Shown here: one piece after another, positions 43,708 through 53,338 of the stretch | Layout of the letters: each line of letters starts with the position of its first letter | Numbering within the stretch: the first letter of the stretch is position 1 | From: an uncultured Fibrobacter sp. | GTDB lineage: Bacteria; Fibrobacterota; Fibrobacteria; Fibrobacterales; Fibrobacteraceae | Direction of reading: 5' to 3' | DNA: 64,000 nt | Assembly: GCA_947165045.1 (NCBI GenBank) | Contig: CAMUYW010000004.1 | Span: forward strand, 1 to 64,000 | The notes under the pieces: generated by a model | What the model was told of the DNA's origin: nothing | The model's database searches: none | Seen by the model: only the letters and a program-made list of their open reading frames with translations | Made by a program: the position numbers and the translations under genes

Positions 43708-45396
43708 ATGTATTCTAAAGCAAAAAATGTTCAAATCGTAACCGCTCTTCTCAAGGAGCATGGTATAAACCAAATGGTCGTCAGTCCTGGTGGGACGAAT
43801 GCACCTTTTGTAAAAGGTATCCAGGATGATCCTTTTTTTACGCTTTATTCCGTTGTTGACGAACGTAGTGCTTTGTATTTTGCCATCGGCGTATATCTTG
43901 CAACTGGCAAGCCTGTCGCCATGTGCTGTACCAGTGCTCAGGCCACTCGCAATTACGTTCCGGGATTGACAGAAGCTTTCTACAAACATGTTCCAATTCT
44001 CGCCATAACTTTTTCCAAGCATCCGCAATATACTGGTCAGGATTATATGCAAGCTCCGAACCAAACCTCTTTGCCTGTGGACGCTGTTCGAAAATCGTTT
44101 TCGTTACCTTATGTATCAAACGAGCATGACCGACTTCATTGCGAACGTTTAGTAAACGAAGCTATTCTAGAACTGACACATATTATTCCAGCTCCAGTAC
44201 AGTTGAATGTTCCGATGCTTGATTCAGAACTAGGCTCATATACTGATGATTCTTTACCTCGAGTGAAGGTTATTAAGAGATTTTCGAAGAATGACTTATT
44301 TAATGTAAATCTTGAAAAGAAAAAGATTTTGATTGTTGTTGGCGAAAATAGGGGCTATAATGATGATGCCATAATTAGATTTACCCAAAGCCATAATGCA
44401 GTAATTTATGTCAATCAGTTATCTAATATGCGCAATGATTATACGGTTGAGGGCAATATGATGCTTTCTCGTATGAATCAGGAGTATTTTGATAAGGAAC
44501 TTTGTCCTGACATATTGATTACAATTGGTGGACAAACTGGAGATTATCCGCTGTATCATAAATTGGCTGAATCAGCTTGTGAATACGAGCATTGGCGAAT
44601 ATCTGCTGGTGGAGAAATTGTAGATACGTACGATCATTTGACAAAGGTGTTTGAATGTGAAAATGACGAATTCTTTGATAGTGTAAAGTCCTCTATATCT
44701 GAAAAAAATTACAAAGATAAATGGAAATCTTTTACAGATAGATATAATACCTCTATGGATTTGCCGATTTCAAATGCTTTTGCGGCTCAGCAACTTTGTT
44801 CTAAAATTCCAAGGAATTCCTACGTCAACTTCGCTATTTTGAATTCACTTCGTGTTTGGAATCTATTCCATTTGAAAAATAAGGTAAAGTGTTTCTGTAA
44901 CGTCGGAGCTTTTGGTATTGATGGTGGTATGTCCACTTTCTTTGGACAAAGTGTTGTAACCGAAGAAATATGCTATATGATTATTGGGGATTTAGCCTTC
45001 CTTTATGACATAAATTCCCTATCAATTAGGCATATTAAGAATAATGTACGAATCATACTTGTCAATAATGATGGCGGTATGGAATTTAAATATGGAGTTA
45101 ATGATCTAAAGAAGAAATCGCTTGACCGATACATTGCAGCTGCGGGACATTTTATTAATGCTAATGGTTGGGCGACAACAAATGGATTTGAGTATATCCC
45201 TATAAAGACAAAAGAAGATTTTATGAAGAATGTTGATCGGTTAAATCGGCCTACTGAAAAACCGATTTTGATGGAAATCTTCACAAATGAGGATAATGAA
45301 AATAAAGCGTATTGTTCTTTGATGAATGCAAATGATCATCGAACATTTTCTGATAAAGTTGTTGGTCGCTTAAAAAATAAATTGAAATTGCACTAG
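43708..45396 (+). CDS. thiamine-diphosphate-dependent enzyme, MenD-like
   Basis: The 562-residue ThDP enzyme has the N-terminal PYR domain with SPGGTNAPF near 26 and VVDERSALYFAIGVYLATGKPVA near 50 (Glu52, the activating glutamate position). The C-terminal PP domain has GDLAFLYDINSL near 418 and ILVNNDGGMEF near 446. The overall layout is closest to MenD. Without other men genes nearby and inside a glycan cluster it probably makes a carbon-carbon bond on a sugar-related substrate, or decarboxylates a keto acid. The true reaction is unknown. Confidence 0.75.
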   Translation: MYSKAKNVQIVTALLKEHGINQMVVSPGGTNAPFVKGIQDDPFFTLYSVVDERSALYFAIGVYLATGKPVAMCCTSAQATRNYVPGLTEAFYKHVPILAITFSKHPQYTGQDYMQAPNQTSLPVDAVRKSFSLPYVSNEHDRLHCERLVNEAILELTHIIPAPVQLNVPMLDSELGSYTDDSLPRVKVIKRFSKNDLFNVNLEKKKILIVVGENRGYNDDAIIRFTQSHNAVIYVNQLSNMRNDYTVEGNMMLSRMNQEYFDKELCPDILITIGGQTGDYPLYHKLAESACEYEHWRISAGGEIVDTYDHLTKVFECENDEFFDSVKSSISEKNYKDKWKSFTDRYNTSMDLPISNAFAAQQLCSKIPRNSYVNFAILNSLRVWNLFHLKNKVKCFCNVGAFGIDGGMSTFFGQSVVTEEICYMIIGDLAFLYDINSLSIRHIKNNVRIILVNNDGGMEFKYGVNDLKKKSLDRYIAAAGHFINANGWATTNGFEYIPIKTKEDFMKNVDRLNRPTEKPILMEIFTNEDNENKAYCSLMNANDHRTFSDKVVGRLKNKLKLH

Positions 45397-45455
45397 TTCG
45401 CGATTGCGAAAAAATTACTTAAAAAACAGATTAGAGCTGATATGGATAAATAATT

Positions 45456-46949
45456 ATGGGTAGTGCAAAGAAAATAGCGAGTGGCGTTATCTGGAGCATT
45501 CTGCTCAATGTCGTGAACGGAGTTTACGGCTTCATAGCTGTTCCTATACTAATTCGTTATTTTGGCAAAGCCGAGTATGGACTTATTGGTATTGCAATGT
45601 CCATAAATGTCTATATGAGACTTATGGATTTGGGATTTAACAGCACTAACCTTCGTTTTTTTGCGACATGGCTTGCAAAGGGCGATAAAGAAAAGGTCAA
45701 GAAACTTTTTCAAACCAGTCTTGCTTTCTATGGAAGTGTGGGACTTTTGAATGCTGCGATACTCTTTGTTTTTTCGTTATTCTCACAAGAACTTTTTCAC
45801 CTTACCATCGTGCAGGACCAAACCTTAAAGATTCTGATGTATATATTAGCGGTAAGTGCCCTTATAAGCTGGTTCTCGTCCTGTTTTGATCAACTGATTA
45901 GTGCGACTGAAAATGTGGCATGGATAAAAAAGCGGACTCTTTTACCAAAACTTTTGCAAATTTCAGTTTTGTTTATAACTGTATTTGCTAAGTTATCCAT
46001 TGGCTGGTATTATTTCTTGACATGCTTTGCAGCCTTTGTAATCGTACCTCTTTCTGTAAAAAAGATACGGGAAGAAACTCCTTTTGTATCCTTTATACCA
46101 AAATTTGATTGGGCGACTCTCAAAGAGATGCTCCCTTACGCATTGAATATTTTTTCGTTCTCCTTTTTTCAATTCTCATTTTACAATTTACGACCAGTGC
46201 TGTTAGGTATGCAAGGAACTGTAGAAAGTGTTGCGGATTACAACGTGCTCAATGGAATTATTGGAGCCGCAACAATGTTTTCAAGCGTATTTATGGGAGC
46301 ACTTTTGCCTTCGTCAACGAAAGCTGTTGCCCAACAGAATAAAGAAGCCTATTACCGCGTAGCTTATGACGCGACAAAGTACATTTCAATCGTGCTATGC
46401 TTTTGCATTTTTGCGATAATGACCGTGAACAGGGAATTGTTGACTATATATGTGGGAGAAAGTTTCTTATACTTAATTCCTTGGCTTAATGTGTGGCTTG
46501 TTTGTATGATTGGTGTTCACAATCAGGCCATTTCAAGCTTGATTTTAGCCGGATCAGATATTCGAGCGATATCATATTCATCCATTTTTGCATCTTCGGT
46601 TGGTCTTATTTTGGCGTGGTTCTTGATTCCAAAGTTCTTGATTGGAGGCGTTGTTATTGCGTTTGTGGTTTACCAAACAATACAGTTATCCTTTTATTAC
46701 TTTTACTACTGGCCAAAGAAAATGCAAATAAATTCGTGGCGAGTATTCTATTACTCCTTTGCTCCGTATTTTGTTTTAGGCTTTGCCTTGTGCTTGCTTG
46801 TGAAGCGAGTAATTGATATGAACCTTTCTAATGTCGCATTACTCGTTTTTAAGGGGTGTGCTTTTGCCATTTTTTATGCTCTTATTGTGCTGTTGCTGAT
46901 GAATAAGAATGATAAACTTTTTTTTAAATCGTTGTTGGAGATATCATGA
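45456..46949 (+). CDS. wzx: Wzx-type polysaccharide flippase
   Basis: A 497-residue MATE/MVF-fold transporter with about 12-14 membrane segments that flips lipid-linked oligosaccharide units across the inner membrane. The N-terminal IWSILLNVVNGVYGFIAVPIL and the middle FIPKFDWATLKEMLPYALNIFSF are typical. It is clearly related to the second flippase at 62303-63820, which shares the PKFDWA segment. Its stop overlaps the next gene by four bases. Confidence 0.87.
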   Translation: MGSAKKIASGVIWSILLNVVNGVYGFIAVPILIRYFGKAEYGLIGIAMSINVYMRLMDLGFNSTNLRFFATWLAKGDKEKVKKLFQTSLAFYGSVGLLNAAILFVFSLFSQELFHLTIVQDQTLKILMYILAVSALISWFSSCFDQLISATENVAWIKKRTLLPKLLQISVLFITVFAKLSIGWYYFLTCFAAFVIVPLSVKKIREETPFVSFIPKFDWATLKEMLPYALNIFSFSFFQFSFYNLRPVLLGMQGTVESVADYNVLNGIIGAATMFSSVFMGALLPSSTKAVAQQNKEAYYRVAYDATKYISIVLCFCIFAIMTVNRELLTIYVGESFLYLIPWLNVWLVCMIGVHNQAISSLILAGSDIRAISYSSIFASSVGLILAWFLIPKFLIGGVVIAFVVYQTIQLSFYYFYYWPKKMQINSWRVFYYSFAPYFVLGFALCLLVKRVIDMNLSNVALLVFKGCAFAIFYALIVLLLMNKNDKLFFKSLLEIS

Positions 46950-48076
46950 ATATGAATAATTCCCCTCCCCGTAATATAAAATCACTAACAAGTTTACGCT
47001 TTGTATTTATGTTGATGATTTTTTTGTGTCATTTAGAATTTTTGTCAAATTTGACAGACTCTTATATGCAATATTTCCATAATGGGTATATTGCTGTGCC
47101 ATTTTTTTTCATGATGTCGGGCTTTGGTCTTACGTTTTCTTTCTCTTATAGAAAAAAAATTGCTATGGATGGACGATGGAATCCTGTTAAGGGATACATG
47201 TATGGGTTTAAAAAATTGAAAAAATTATATACGGCGTATTTGATTTCCATGGCTATGGTTGTTCCTTTATTACTATTTGAACTTATTGATGATGGACGAA
47301 CATGGACATATTCAATCGGTTCGCTTTCTATAAAATATTTGTTTTCTATGACTATGTTACAAAGCATATTGGGAATAAAAAAATATAGTCATATGTTCAA
47401 TGGGGTTGGCTGGTTTTTGTCAACATTACTTATTTTATATGTGTTTTACCCGTTGTTGGAAATTTTAAATGCGAAATTTTTTTTAACACATGATAAAAAA
47501 AGATCTTTTTTTGCATTGATTGTATTATTTGCTTGTCGTATACCGATGTTTTATTTTTTTGAGTTTCTTATGCAAAAGTTTCCTTTTTTTACAGATTTAA
47601 CTTATGGATTTCCTGGATTCAGAATAACTGAGTTTGCTATTGGAATATTGATTTGCAACATATTCTTGAATTCCACAAAAATGGGCGAAAAAAATAAAAA
47701 ACTAGGCAGTTTAATGGAATCTGTTGCATTTGTGCTTGTTTTTGCTTGGTGGTTGTTAAGAAACTCGATGAATATGGACTTTCTACCCATAGTTACGAAA
47801 ATTGAGATGGATGTTTTTGTTGCAATGTTTACTCTTTATGTCTTCTGTTTTCAAGGAGGTGTTTTTTCTAGAGTATTATCGATAGATGGCTTTGTTTTAC
47901 TTGGTAAAAGCACCATGTTCATCTATTTGTTTCACTATCCTGTAAGATTAATTGTGGATGAGGTTACACGTAATTGTTGTGAATCAATATCTGTTGCTGT
48001 AGCAATAAATATTTTTGTGATAGTCGTAATGACTGGTGTTTTTACGGTAGTGGGAATGAAAATCAAGGAAAAATAA
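46946..48076 (+). CDS. acyltransferase family 3 membrane protein
   Basis: This 376-residue protein has about ten membrane segments and the family opening RNIKSLTSLRFVFMLMIFLCHLEFL (conserved R and H). NGYIAVPFFFMMSGF follows near 47. Such OafA-like enzymes O-acetylate surface glycans, using acetyl groups carried across the inner membrane. It overlaps both neighbours (ATGA with wzx, TAATG with the hexapeptide acyltransferase), so it is translated with them. Confidence 0.85.
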   Translation: MNMNNSPPRNIKSLTSLRFVFMLMIFLCHLEFLSNLTDSYMQYFHNGYIAVPFFFMMSGFGLTFSFSYRKKIAMDGRWNPVKGYMYGFKKLKKLYTAYLISMAMVVPLLLFELIDDGRTWTYSIGSLSIKYLFSMTMLQSILGIKKYSHMFNGVGWFLSTLLILYVFYPLLEILNAKFFLTHDKKRSFFALIVLFACRIPMFYFFEFLMQKFPFFTDLTYGFPGFRITEFAIGILICNIFLNSTKMGEKNKKLGSLMESVAFVLVFAWWLLRNSMNMDFLPIVTKIEMDVFVAMFTLYVFCFQGGVFSRVLSIDGFVLLGKSTMFIYLFHYPVRLIVDEVTRNCCESISVAVAINIFVIVVMTGVFTVVGMKIKEK

Positions 48077-48756
48077 TGAGTGAAATTTTTCATAAAATTT
48101 GTCGTGACTCTTGGGTTTTCTGGAATTTACCGAAAATTATTTGGTTTAACTTTCGTTATTTGCCGTTCAAACAAGCGTATAGACTTCCTATATGGTTGCG
48201 TAAAACACACCTTTTAAAATGTGACGGGAAAATTATTATTGATGCCCCAAAAGTCTTTCCAGGAATGATTCGATTGGGAACCAATAATGTCAGCATATAT
48301 CCAGATAATGGAGTTTGTTTTAAAAATAGAGGAACTTTAATATTTAAGGGGCGCTCACACATTTCTAATTCTTCTGGCATAAGTATTGCTGGGGGGGGTA
48401 AAATGGTAATTGGAAATCATGTTGCAATAAATGCGAGTAAATTAGTGTGCTATGAAGAAATTTGCATAGAAGATTCGGTAATGATTGGATGGGAAAGTAA
48501 AATATTTGATTGCGACATTCATTATGTGGTTGATGAAAACTCAGGAACTCTATATCCTAACAAAGGCCCTATAACAATCGGGCATCATACATGGCTATGC
48601 AATAATGTGACTGTTACAAAGAATGTATCAATTCCGCCGAATACAATTGTTGCGTCACATTCGGTTGTGAATAAGTGCTTAGATGTTCCCGAATATAGTC
48701 TCGTTGCGGGAATTCCTGCAACATTGAAGAAACATGGAATAAGTTGGAAATATTAA
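48076..48756 (+). CDS. hexapeptide-repeat acyltransferase (G8 tract in frame)
   Basis: The 226-residue left-handed beta-helix acyltransferase has repeats seen as [IV]-G-x-x near 100-120 (MVIGNHVAINAS) and 155-205 (ITIGHHTWLCNNVTVTKNVSIPPNTIVASHSVV). The typical His catalytic position is near HHT. It resembles WcaF/NodL-like O-acetyltransferases. A run of eight G at 48391-48398 encodes Gly-Gly-Gly in frame near residue 106. Gain or loss of one G would truncate the protein there. Confidence 0.83.
   Translation: MSEIFHKICRDSWVFWNLPKIIWFNFRYLPFKQAYRLPIWLRKTHLLKCDGKIIIDAPKVFPGMIRLGTNNVSIYPDNGVCFKNRGTLIFKGRSHISNSSGISIAGGGKMVIGNHVAINASKLVCYEEICIEDSVMIGWESKIFDCDIHYVVDENSGTLYPNKGPITIGHHTWLCNNVTVTKNVSIPPNTIVASHSVVNKCLDVPEYSLVAGIPATLKKHGISWKY
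48391..48398 (+). repeat. poly-G tract of eight (intragenic)
   Basis: Eight consecutive G inside an otherwise AT-rich acyltransferase gene. A second G8 run occurs in another acyltransferase at 55833-55840. Confidence 0.9.
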
Positions 48757-48766
48757 GAAATTTCTT

Positions 48767-49216
48767 ATGCACCAAGTCTCAATCATAATCGTCAATTATA
48801 ACACTTGCAAAATGACTGCGGAGTGCATCGATTCCATCTTCGAGAAGACGGAAGGTGTTGATTTCGAAGTCATTTTGGTGGATAACGCGTCTAAAGATGG
48901 AAGCAAAGAACATTTCGAAAAAGATACACGCATTCGTTATGTTTATAACATCGAAAACATGGGCTTCGGCAGGGCGAATAATGTAGGAATGAAACTAGCC
49001 AAAGGGAAATACCTGTTTCTGCTAAACAGCGACACTCTCCTTATAAATAATGCAGTCAAACAATTCCACGATTATGCAGAAAGCTACGAAAAAAAAGCAT
49101 TTTACGGATGTTGGTTGAAAAACGAAGAAGGTAAACGAATTCATTCATGTGCAAGGATTCCTAGCATTAAAGATATTCTATACAACTCTATTTATACCTT
49201 TAGAAAAAATTTTTGA
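48767..49216 (+). pseudogene. truncated GT2 glycosyltransferase (duplicate of 50460-51329)
   Basis: The 149-residue frame has the GT2 opening VSIIIVNYNTCKMTAECIDS, VDNASKDGS and LFLLNSDTLL, almost identical to the N-terminal half of the intact copy. It ends at RKNF where the intact copy reads RKIFDKT. Extra A residues in the AAAAAATTTTT stretch (49203-49213) shift the frame, and about 10 bases later the similarity stops. The second half, with the acidic catalytic and acceptor region, is absent. It is probably nonfunctional. Confidence 0.8.
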
Positions 49217-49250
49217 TAAGAATGATTCCTAGTTTTTTTTGGAGATTCGA

Positions 49251-50453
49251 ATGCGTTTTTTTATTACATATCTGTTGTTTTTTGCAACTGTAGCTTTTTT
49301 TAATTACAAGGGTTTGGTTCCTGAACAACTAAATCGTCATATATTATTGTTGATTGAAATTATTGCAATTGGTTATGCGTTTTTATTTATAAAAAAGAAT
49401 AATTTGGCTAAGGACAATTTTAATCGGATCTATATATGGATGATATTTTTCATCTACGTCTCTATTGTTCCTGCGTCTATGTTTCAAGATCAAAGTCTTT
49501 TAGATTCGATTGTAATAATCATCCCTAATTTACTTGCATGGTCTACTTTTTTTGTTTTTTTACAATTTAATTTTAGATATAATGAATGTATGAAAATTAT
49601 TATTGTTTTGGCGATTTTGGGAATTGTGACTTTTTTAATTAATCACATTATGGCTCCTAACATTATTTTTTCAGGTGACTTCGCGGATGATGTTTCTAGA
49701 GGTTTTCTTAGGTTAAAACTATGTTTTTATCCATATGTTGTTTTAATTTATTTGTTATGTGTTTCCAAAATTAAATCGATCGATGACAAATTATGGATGT
49801 TTTTATCAATGGGTTTGTTTATGATAATTTTAATGATGATGGTTCGACAAATTATATTGTTTTCTTCTATTTTAGCAGGTATGCTTTTACTTAGAAAAAA
49901 AACGATTACAAAAAAAATTGTTTTTTTTATCTGTATTTTATTTTTTTTATTAGCAGTACTTCCGCAAATTGGAATGTTTAAAGGATTAATGGAGTATTCA
50001 GAAAAACAGCAGGAGTTTTCTGAAGATGTTGATGCTCAGATGAGATCGCGTGCATGGAATTTTTTTATTTTTAATCAAACAAATGAAATTACTCCGTTTA
50101 TAGGAAATGGTTTTCCTTGGAAGGATAAGTCAGCCTATGGAAAAACTTTTATACAACAGGTGAACCACAATGGCATTTACGATGTAGATGCCGCTTGGGC
50201 TTCTTTTTTTTGGTATTATGGAGTGTTTGCTTCAATGAGCCTTTTGTTTCTATTTATACAGTCCATGAACATAATTAAATCGGAACGATTTATTTACATA
50301 AAATATTGGCTTTTTTATATGATAATGGTAAATTGTTTGTCTGGTGCGATTGTTAATAATTGTCAAATTTCCCATTTGACATTTGTATTCGCTATGATTC
50401 ATAATAATCAATTTGAAATGTCTGGAAAACTTTTAACCAAAAGCGAAGTATAA
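49251..50453 (+). CDS. wzy: Wzy-like O-antigen/polysaccharide polymerase
   Basis: This 400-residue protein starts at ATG 49251 (GGAG at 49241-49244). About ten to eleven membrane segments and one larger periplasmic loop (about 245-310) match Wzy layout. Low sequence conservation is normal for Wzy, so the call rests on topology, strong AT bias and place between glycosyltransferase genes next to Wzx. It is flanked by two copies of the same GT2 start, so it may have been exchanged as a cassette. Confidence 0.7.
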   Translation: MRFFITYLLFFATVAFFNYKGLVPEQLNRHILLLIEIIAIGYAFLFIKKNNLAKDNFNRIYIWMIFFIYVSIVPASMFQDQSLLDSIVIIIPNLLAWSTFFVFLQFNFRYNECMKIIIVLAILGIVTFLINHIMAPNIIFSGDFADDVSRGFLRLKLCFYPYVVLIYLLCVSKIKSIDDKLWMFLSMGLFMIILMMMVRQIILFSSILAGMLLLRKKTITKKIVFFICILFFLLAVLPQIGMFKGLMEYSEKQQEFSEDVDAQMRSRAWNFFIFNQTNEITPFIGNGFPWKDKSAYGKTFIQQVNHNGIYDVDAAWASFFWYYGVFASMSLLFLFIQSMNIIKSERFIYIKYWLFYMIMVNCLSGAIVNNCQISHLTFVFAMIHNNQFEMSGKLLTKSEV

Positions 50454-50459
50454 TTTATT

Positions 50460-51329
50460 ATGCACCAAGTCTCAATCATAATCATTAATTATAACACTTG
50501 CAAAATGACTGCGGAGTGCATCGATTCCATCTTTGATAAGACGGATGGTGTTGATTTTGAAGTCATTTTGGTGGATAATGCCTCTAAAGATGGAAGCAAG
50601 GAGTATTTCGAAAAAGATTCCCGCATTCGTTATGTCTATAACAACGAAAATATGGGCTTCGGTAGGGCAAATAATGTGGGTATGAAACTTGCTAAGGGTG
50701 AATATCTGTTTTTGCTAAATAGCGATACGCTCCTTGAAAATAACGCCGTCAAACAATTTTACGATTATGCGCAAAAACAAGGGAAGAATGCTTTTTATGG
50801 TTGCTGGTTAAAAAATGGTGAAGGAAAAAGAGTTCATTCATGTGCAAGGATCCCAAGTATTAAAGATATTCTATACAACTCTACTTATACCTTTAGGAAA
50901 ATTTTTGATAAAACAGCAACCTATTTTTGTGAAAATACTCCTTATACGGATGAAAAATGCATAAAAGTTGGGTATGTTACTGGAGCCGATATGTTCTTAC
51001 ATCGAAGCATTTTCGAAAAAACATCTGGTTTTGATGAAAATATTTTCATGTATTATGAAGATGCAGAATGGCAGCGACGTGCAAAATGTTTGGGAATAGA
51101 ATCCTTCTGTATTAACGGACCTGAAATTGTGCACCTTGTAGGAGGAAGTCAATCCGAAAAAAAATGGACATCGGCAAAGTTTAAGCGTGGTTTGAAAAGC
51201 CGATTCTATTATGTGTGTAAGGGAAATTCTTTTGCTAAATACCTTTTGTTTAGAATAGCCTTTTTTGTGTTAGAATTTCCTAAGACATTTGTTAGAAATC
51301 CAAAACTGACATTAGAACTTTTAAAATAA
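50460..51329 (+). CDS. GT2 family glycosyltransferase
   Basis: The 289-residue GT-A enzyme shows VSIIIINYNTCKMTAECIDS at the start, VDNASKDGSKE near 37, the metal-binding region LLNSDTLL near 85, VTGADMFLHRSIFEKTSGFDENIFMYYEDAEWQRRAK near 175-210 and a basic C-terminal tail. It resembles rhamnosyl/GlcNAc-type transferases of the WcaA/RfbF kind. The first half is duplicated at 48767-49216. It begins 6 bases after the wzy stop. Confidence 0.87.
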   Translation: MHQVSIIIINYNTCKMTAECIDSIFDKTDGVDFEVILVDNASKDGSKEYFEKDSRIRYVYNNENMGFGRANNVGMKLAKGEYLFLLNSDTLLENNAVKQFYDYAQKQGKNAFYGCWLKNGEGKRVHSCARIPSIKDILYNSTYTFRKIFDKTATYFCENTPYTDEKCIKVGYVTGADMFLHRSIFEKTSGFDENIFMYYEDAEWQRRAKCLGIESFCINGPEIVHLVGGSQSEKKWTSAKFKRGLKSRFYYVCKGNSFAKYLLFRIAFFVLEFPKTFVRNPKLTLELLK

Positions 51330-51363
51330 AATAAGGTATAACACCTTTGTCAAAGGTCTACTC

Positions 51364-52368
51364 ATGAAATATTGTTTTGTAATTGCTCGCCAATGTGTTG
51401 CTCCGAAAGGAGGTATAAAGGTTCAAGCTGAGATGTGGAAAACCGGTTTGGAAAAACTTGGTCATACCGTTATGATGGCTGGTTCTTGGGATACCCCGGA
51501 TTGGTCTTCTTTTGATGCAATAATAATCTTTGACTATGCTCCTGGTATTGCTCATCTTGCAGAATCTTTAGCTAAAGAAAACCCGCATTTGGTGATTGCT
51601 CCGATTATAGATCCTTCGTGGTCTGCTTGTATCTACAAATTCTTTGTTAAGTACTGGGGGGCGAAGAAATTCCTTGGACTTTCGTCTCGGTTTCATGACT
51701 TGTGGCTAGCAAGAAAATTTCCGTGCCTTTGGCTTGTGAGAAGTGAGGAGGAACGCCACATGGTAAACTATGCTCTGGAAATTCCGCAAGATAAAATTGT
51801 GAAAATTCCACTCCATTATAGAATTCCGCCTTTGGAAGGTTTTCCAGAAAAAGAAGACTTCTGCTTTCATGCGAGTCGTTTAAAGTCTGCAAACAAGAAT
51901 GTTCCAAGATTGATTGAAGCTGCCCGAAAATATGGATTTAACCTGAAACTTGCGGGCCATCTTATGGGGGATTCGGAACGGGTTTGGCTAAACGGGCTCA
52001 TTGGAAATGCTAAAAATATTGAATATGTGGGCGAAGTATCCGAGGCTGAACTACTTGATTACTATAAACGGGCTAAGGTTCTTGCTTTGCCATCATTGTT
52101 TGAAGGTGTAGGTATGGTAGCCTTAGAGGGGGCGGCGTATGGTTGCGAAATTGTACTCACGAATTTTGGTGCTCCTAAGGAATACTATGACGGGCGAGCA
52201 ATCCTTGTGGATCCAAAATCAGTGGATGAAATAGGTCAAGGAATAACCAAAGCTATAAAAGAAGGATTTTCTCAGCCAGAGCTTAAGACCTATATAGAAA
52301 ACCATTACAGCGAAAGAGCTTTAATGCACGAATTAAACGAAAAAATATCTGCATCGATCGGAATATAA
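51364..52368 (+). CDS. GT4-type glycosyltransferase
   Basis: A 334-residue GT-B enzyme. The N-terminal domain is short; the donor domain has FCFHASRLKSANKNVPRLIEA near 163, YVGEVSEAELLDYYKRAKVLALPSLFEGVGMVALEGAAYG near 219-260 (E-x7-E) and KEYYDG near 270. AAAGG before the ATG supports the start. It contains one G6 run (about 51656-51661) in frame. The sugar donor is unknown. Confidence 0.83.
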   Translation: MKYCFVIARQCVAPKGGIKVQAEMWKTGLEKLGHTVMMAGSWDTPDWSSFDAIIIFDYAPGIAHLAESLAKENPHLVIAPIIDPSWSACIYKFFVKYWGAKKFLGLSSRFHDLWLARKFPCLWLVRSEEERHMVNYALEIPQDKIVKIPLHYRIPPLEGFPEKEDFCFHASRLKSANKNVPRLIEAARKYGFNLKLAGHLMGDSERVWLNGLIGNAKNIEYVGEVSEAELLDYYKRAKVLALPSLFEGVGMVALEGAAYGCEIVLTNFGAPKEYYDGRAILVDPKSVDEIGQGITKAIKEGFSQPELKTYIENHYSERALMHELNEKISASIGI

Positions 52369-52377
52369 GGTGTGTGA

Positions 52378-53334
52378 ATGCTTTCCAAAAATGAAAATTC
52401 AATAGTTTGTAAAATGTATCAATACACCTATAGCATAACAATCACTCATTATAATGCTCCTACTCTTTTGGCGAGGATGCTTTCGTCAATTCCTGAAAGA
52501 GAAGATATTCAGGTAATTGTTGTAGATGATTGCAGTTCTGCCGATAACAAAGATGCTCTAGCATCGCTTAAACACAAGAATTTGGAAATCATTTATTCTC
52601 CAAAGAATTATGGGGCTGGATACGAACGTAATGTCGGCTTTGAATATGTTAAAGGAAAATGGTTAATCGCATGCGATTGCGATGATCTTTTTGCGAAAAA
52701 CGCTTTTGACATTTTGGACAAGTATAAAGATTCTGATTTTGATTACATCTGTTATTGTGTCAAGTATTTGGATTCGGAACTGAAGCCGACTGGCATTCAA
52801 CTCCGCTCAGATGCTTCTGTTCGCAGATTTTTAAAAGAAAAAACAAAGGACGCTGTAAAGTATTTCAAGTTTTGGAATACTGAACCTTGGAATAAATTGA
52901 TTTCTGTTGATTTTTTAAGAAAAAATGATATTCGATGGGAGCCATGTAGGGTAAATGTTGATGTACTGTTTTCTTATCAAGTTGCATTAAAAGCCGAAAA
53001 ATACACTGCAATTGCGGACGAATTATATTTCTTTGTTGGTGATGGTAATAGTATCACTCGAAAAAAGCGTAGTGTTGAGCGAGAATTTGAATTTTATTTG
53101 GCTGCGCAAAAGAGGAATGGTTTTTTTAAGGTGTTGGGATACGGCTCCCCGTTTGGTCGCCCGGACTTTATGTACCTGCCTTTTTTACTAAAAAAAAGAG
53201 GAATTAAAGAAACTATCCAATTTTACAAGTTACGCAAAAATCGTTGGACGGAAGTCCTTGATGCTCGAAAGCTTTTTGTTCCTTATCTTAATGGGGTTGA
53301 CTTGAATCACGTTCTCGATATCTCGGAGATTTAG
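52378..53334 (+). CDS. GT2 family glycosyltransferase
   Basis: The 318-residue protein carries a GT-A domain: SITITHYNAPTLLARMLSSIP near residue 18, VVDDCSSADN near 47, and the DxD-type CDCDDLF near 98. The C-terminal half is AT-rich and basic (RKKRSVEREFEFY). AAGG before the ATG supports 52378; ATG 52414 is an alternative. It lies 9 bases after the GT4 gene in the same operon. Confidence 0.85.
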   Translation: MLSKNENSIVCKMYQYTYSITITHYNAPTLLARMLSSIPEREDIQVIVVDDCSSADNKDALASLKHKNLEIIYSPKNYGAGYERNVGFEYVKGKWLIACDCDDLFAKNAFDILDKYKDSDFDYICYCVKYLDSELKPTGIQLRSDASVRRFLKEKTKDAVKYFKFWNTEPWNKLISVDFLRKNDIRWEPCRVNVDVLFSYQVALKAEKYTAIADELYFFVGDGNSITRKKRSVEREFEFYLAAQKRNGFFKVLGYGSPFGRPDFMYLPFLLKKRGIKETIQFYKLRKNRWTEVLDARKLFVPYLNGVDLNHVLDISEI

Positions 53335-53338
53335 CAGA

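Noticed and set aside
51656..51661. G6 run in a glycosyltransferase gene as a third switch
   Set aside because: Six G is within what chance allows and the frame is intact. It is weak compared with the two G8 runs.
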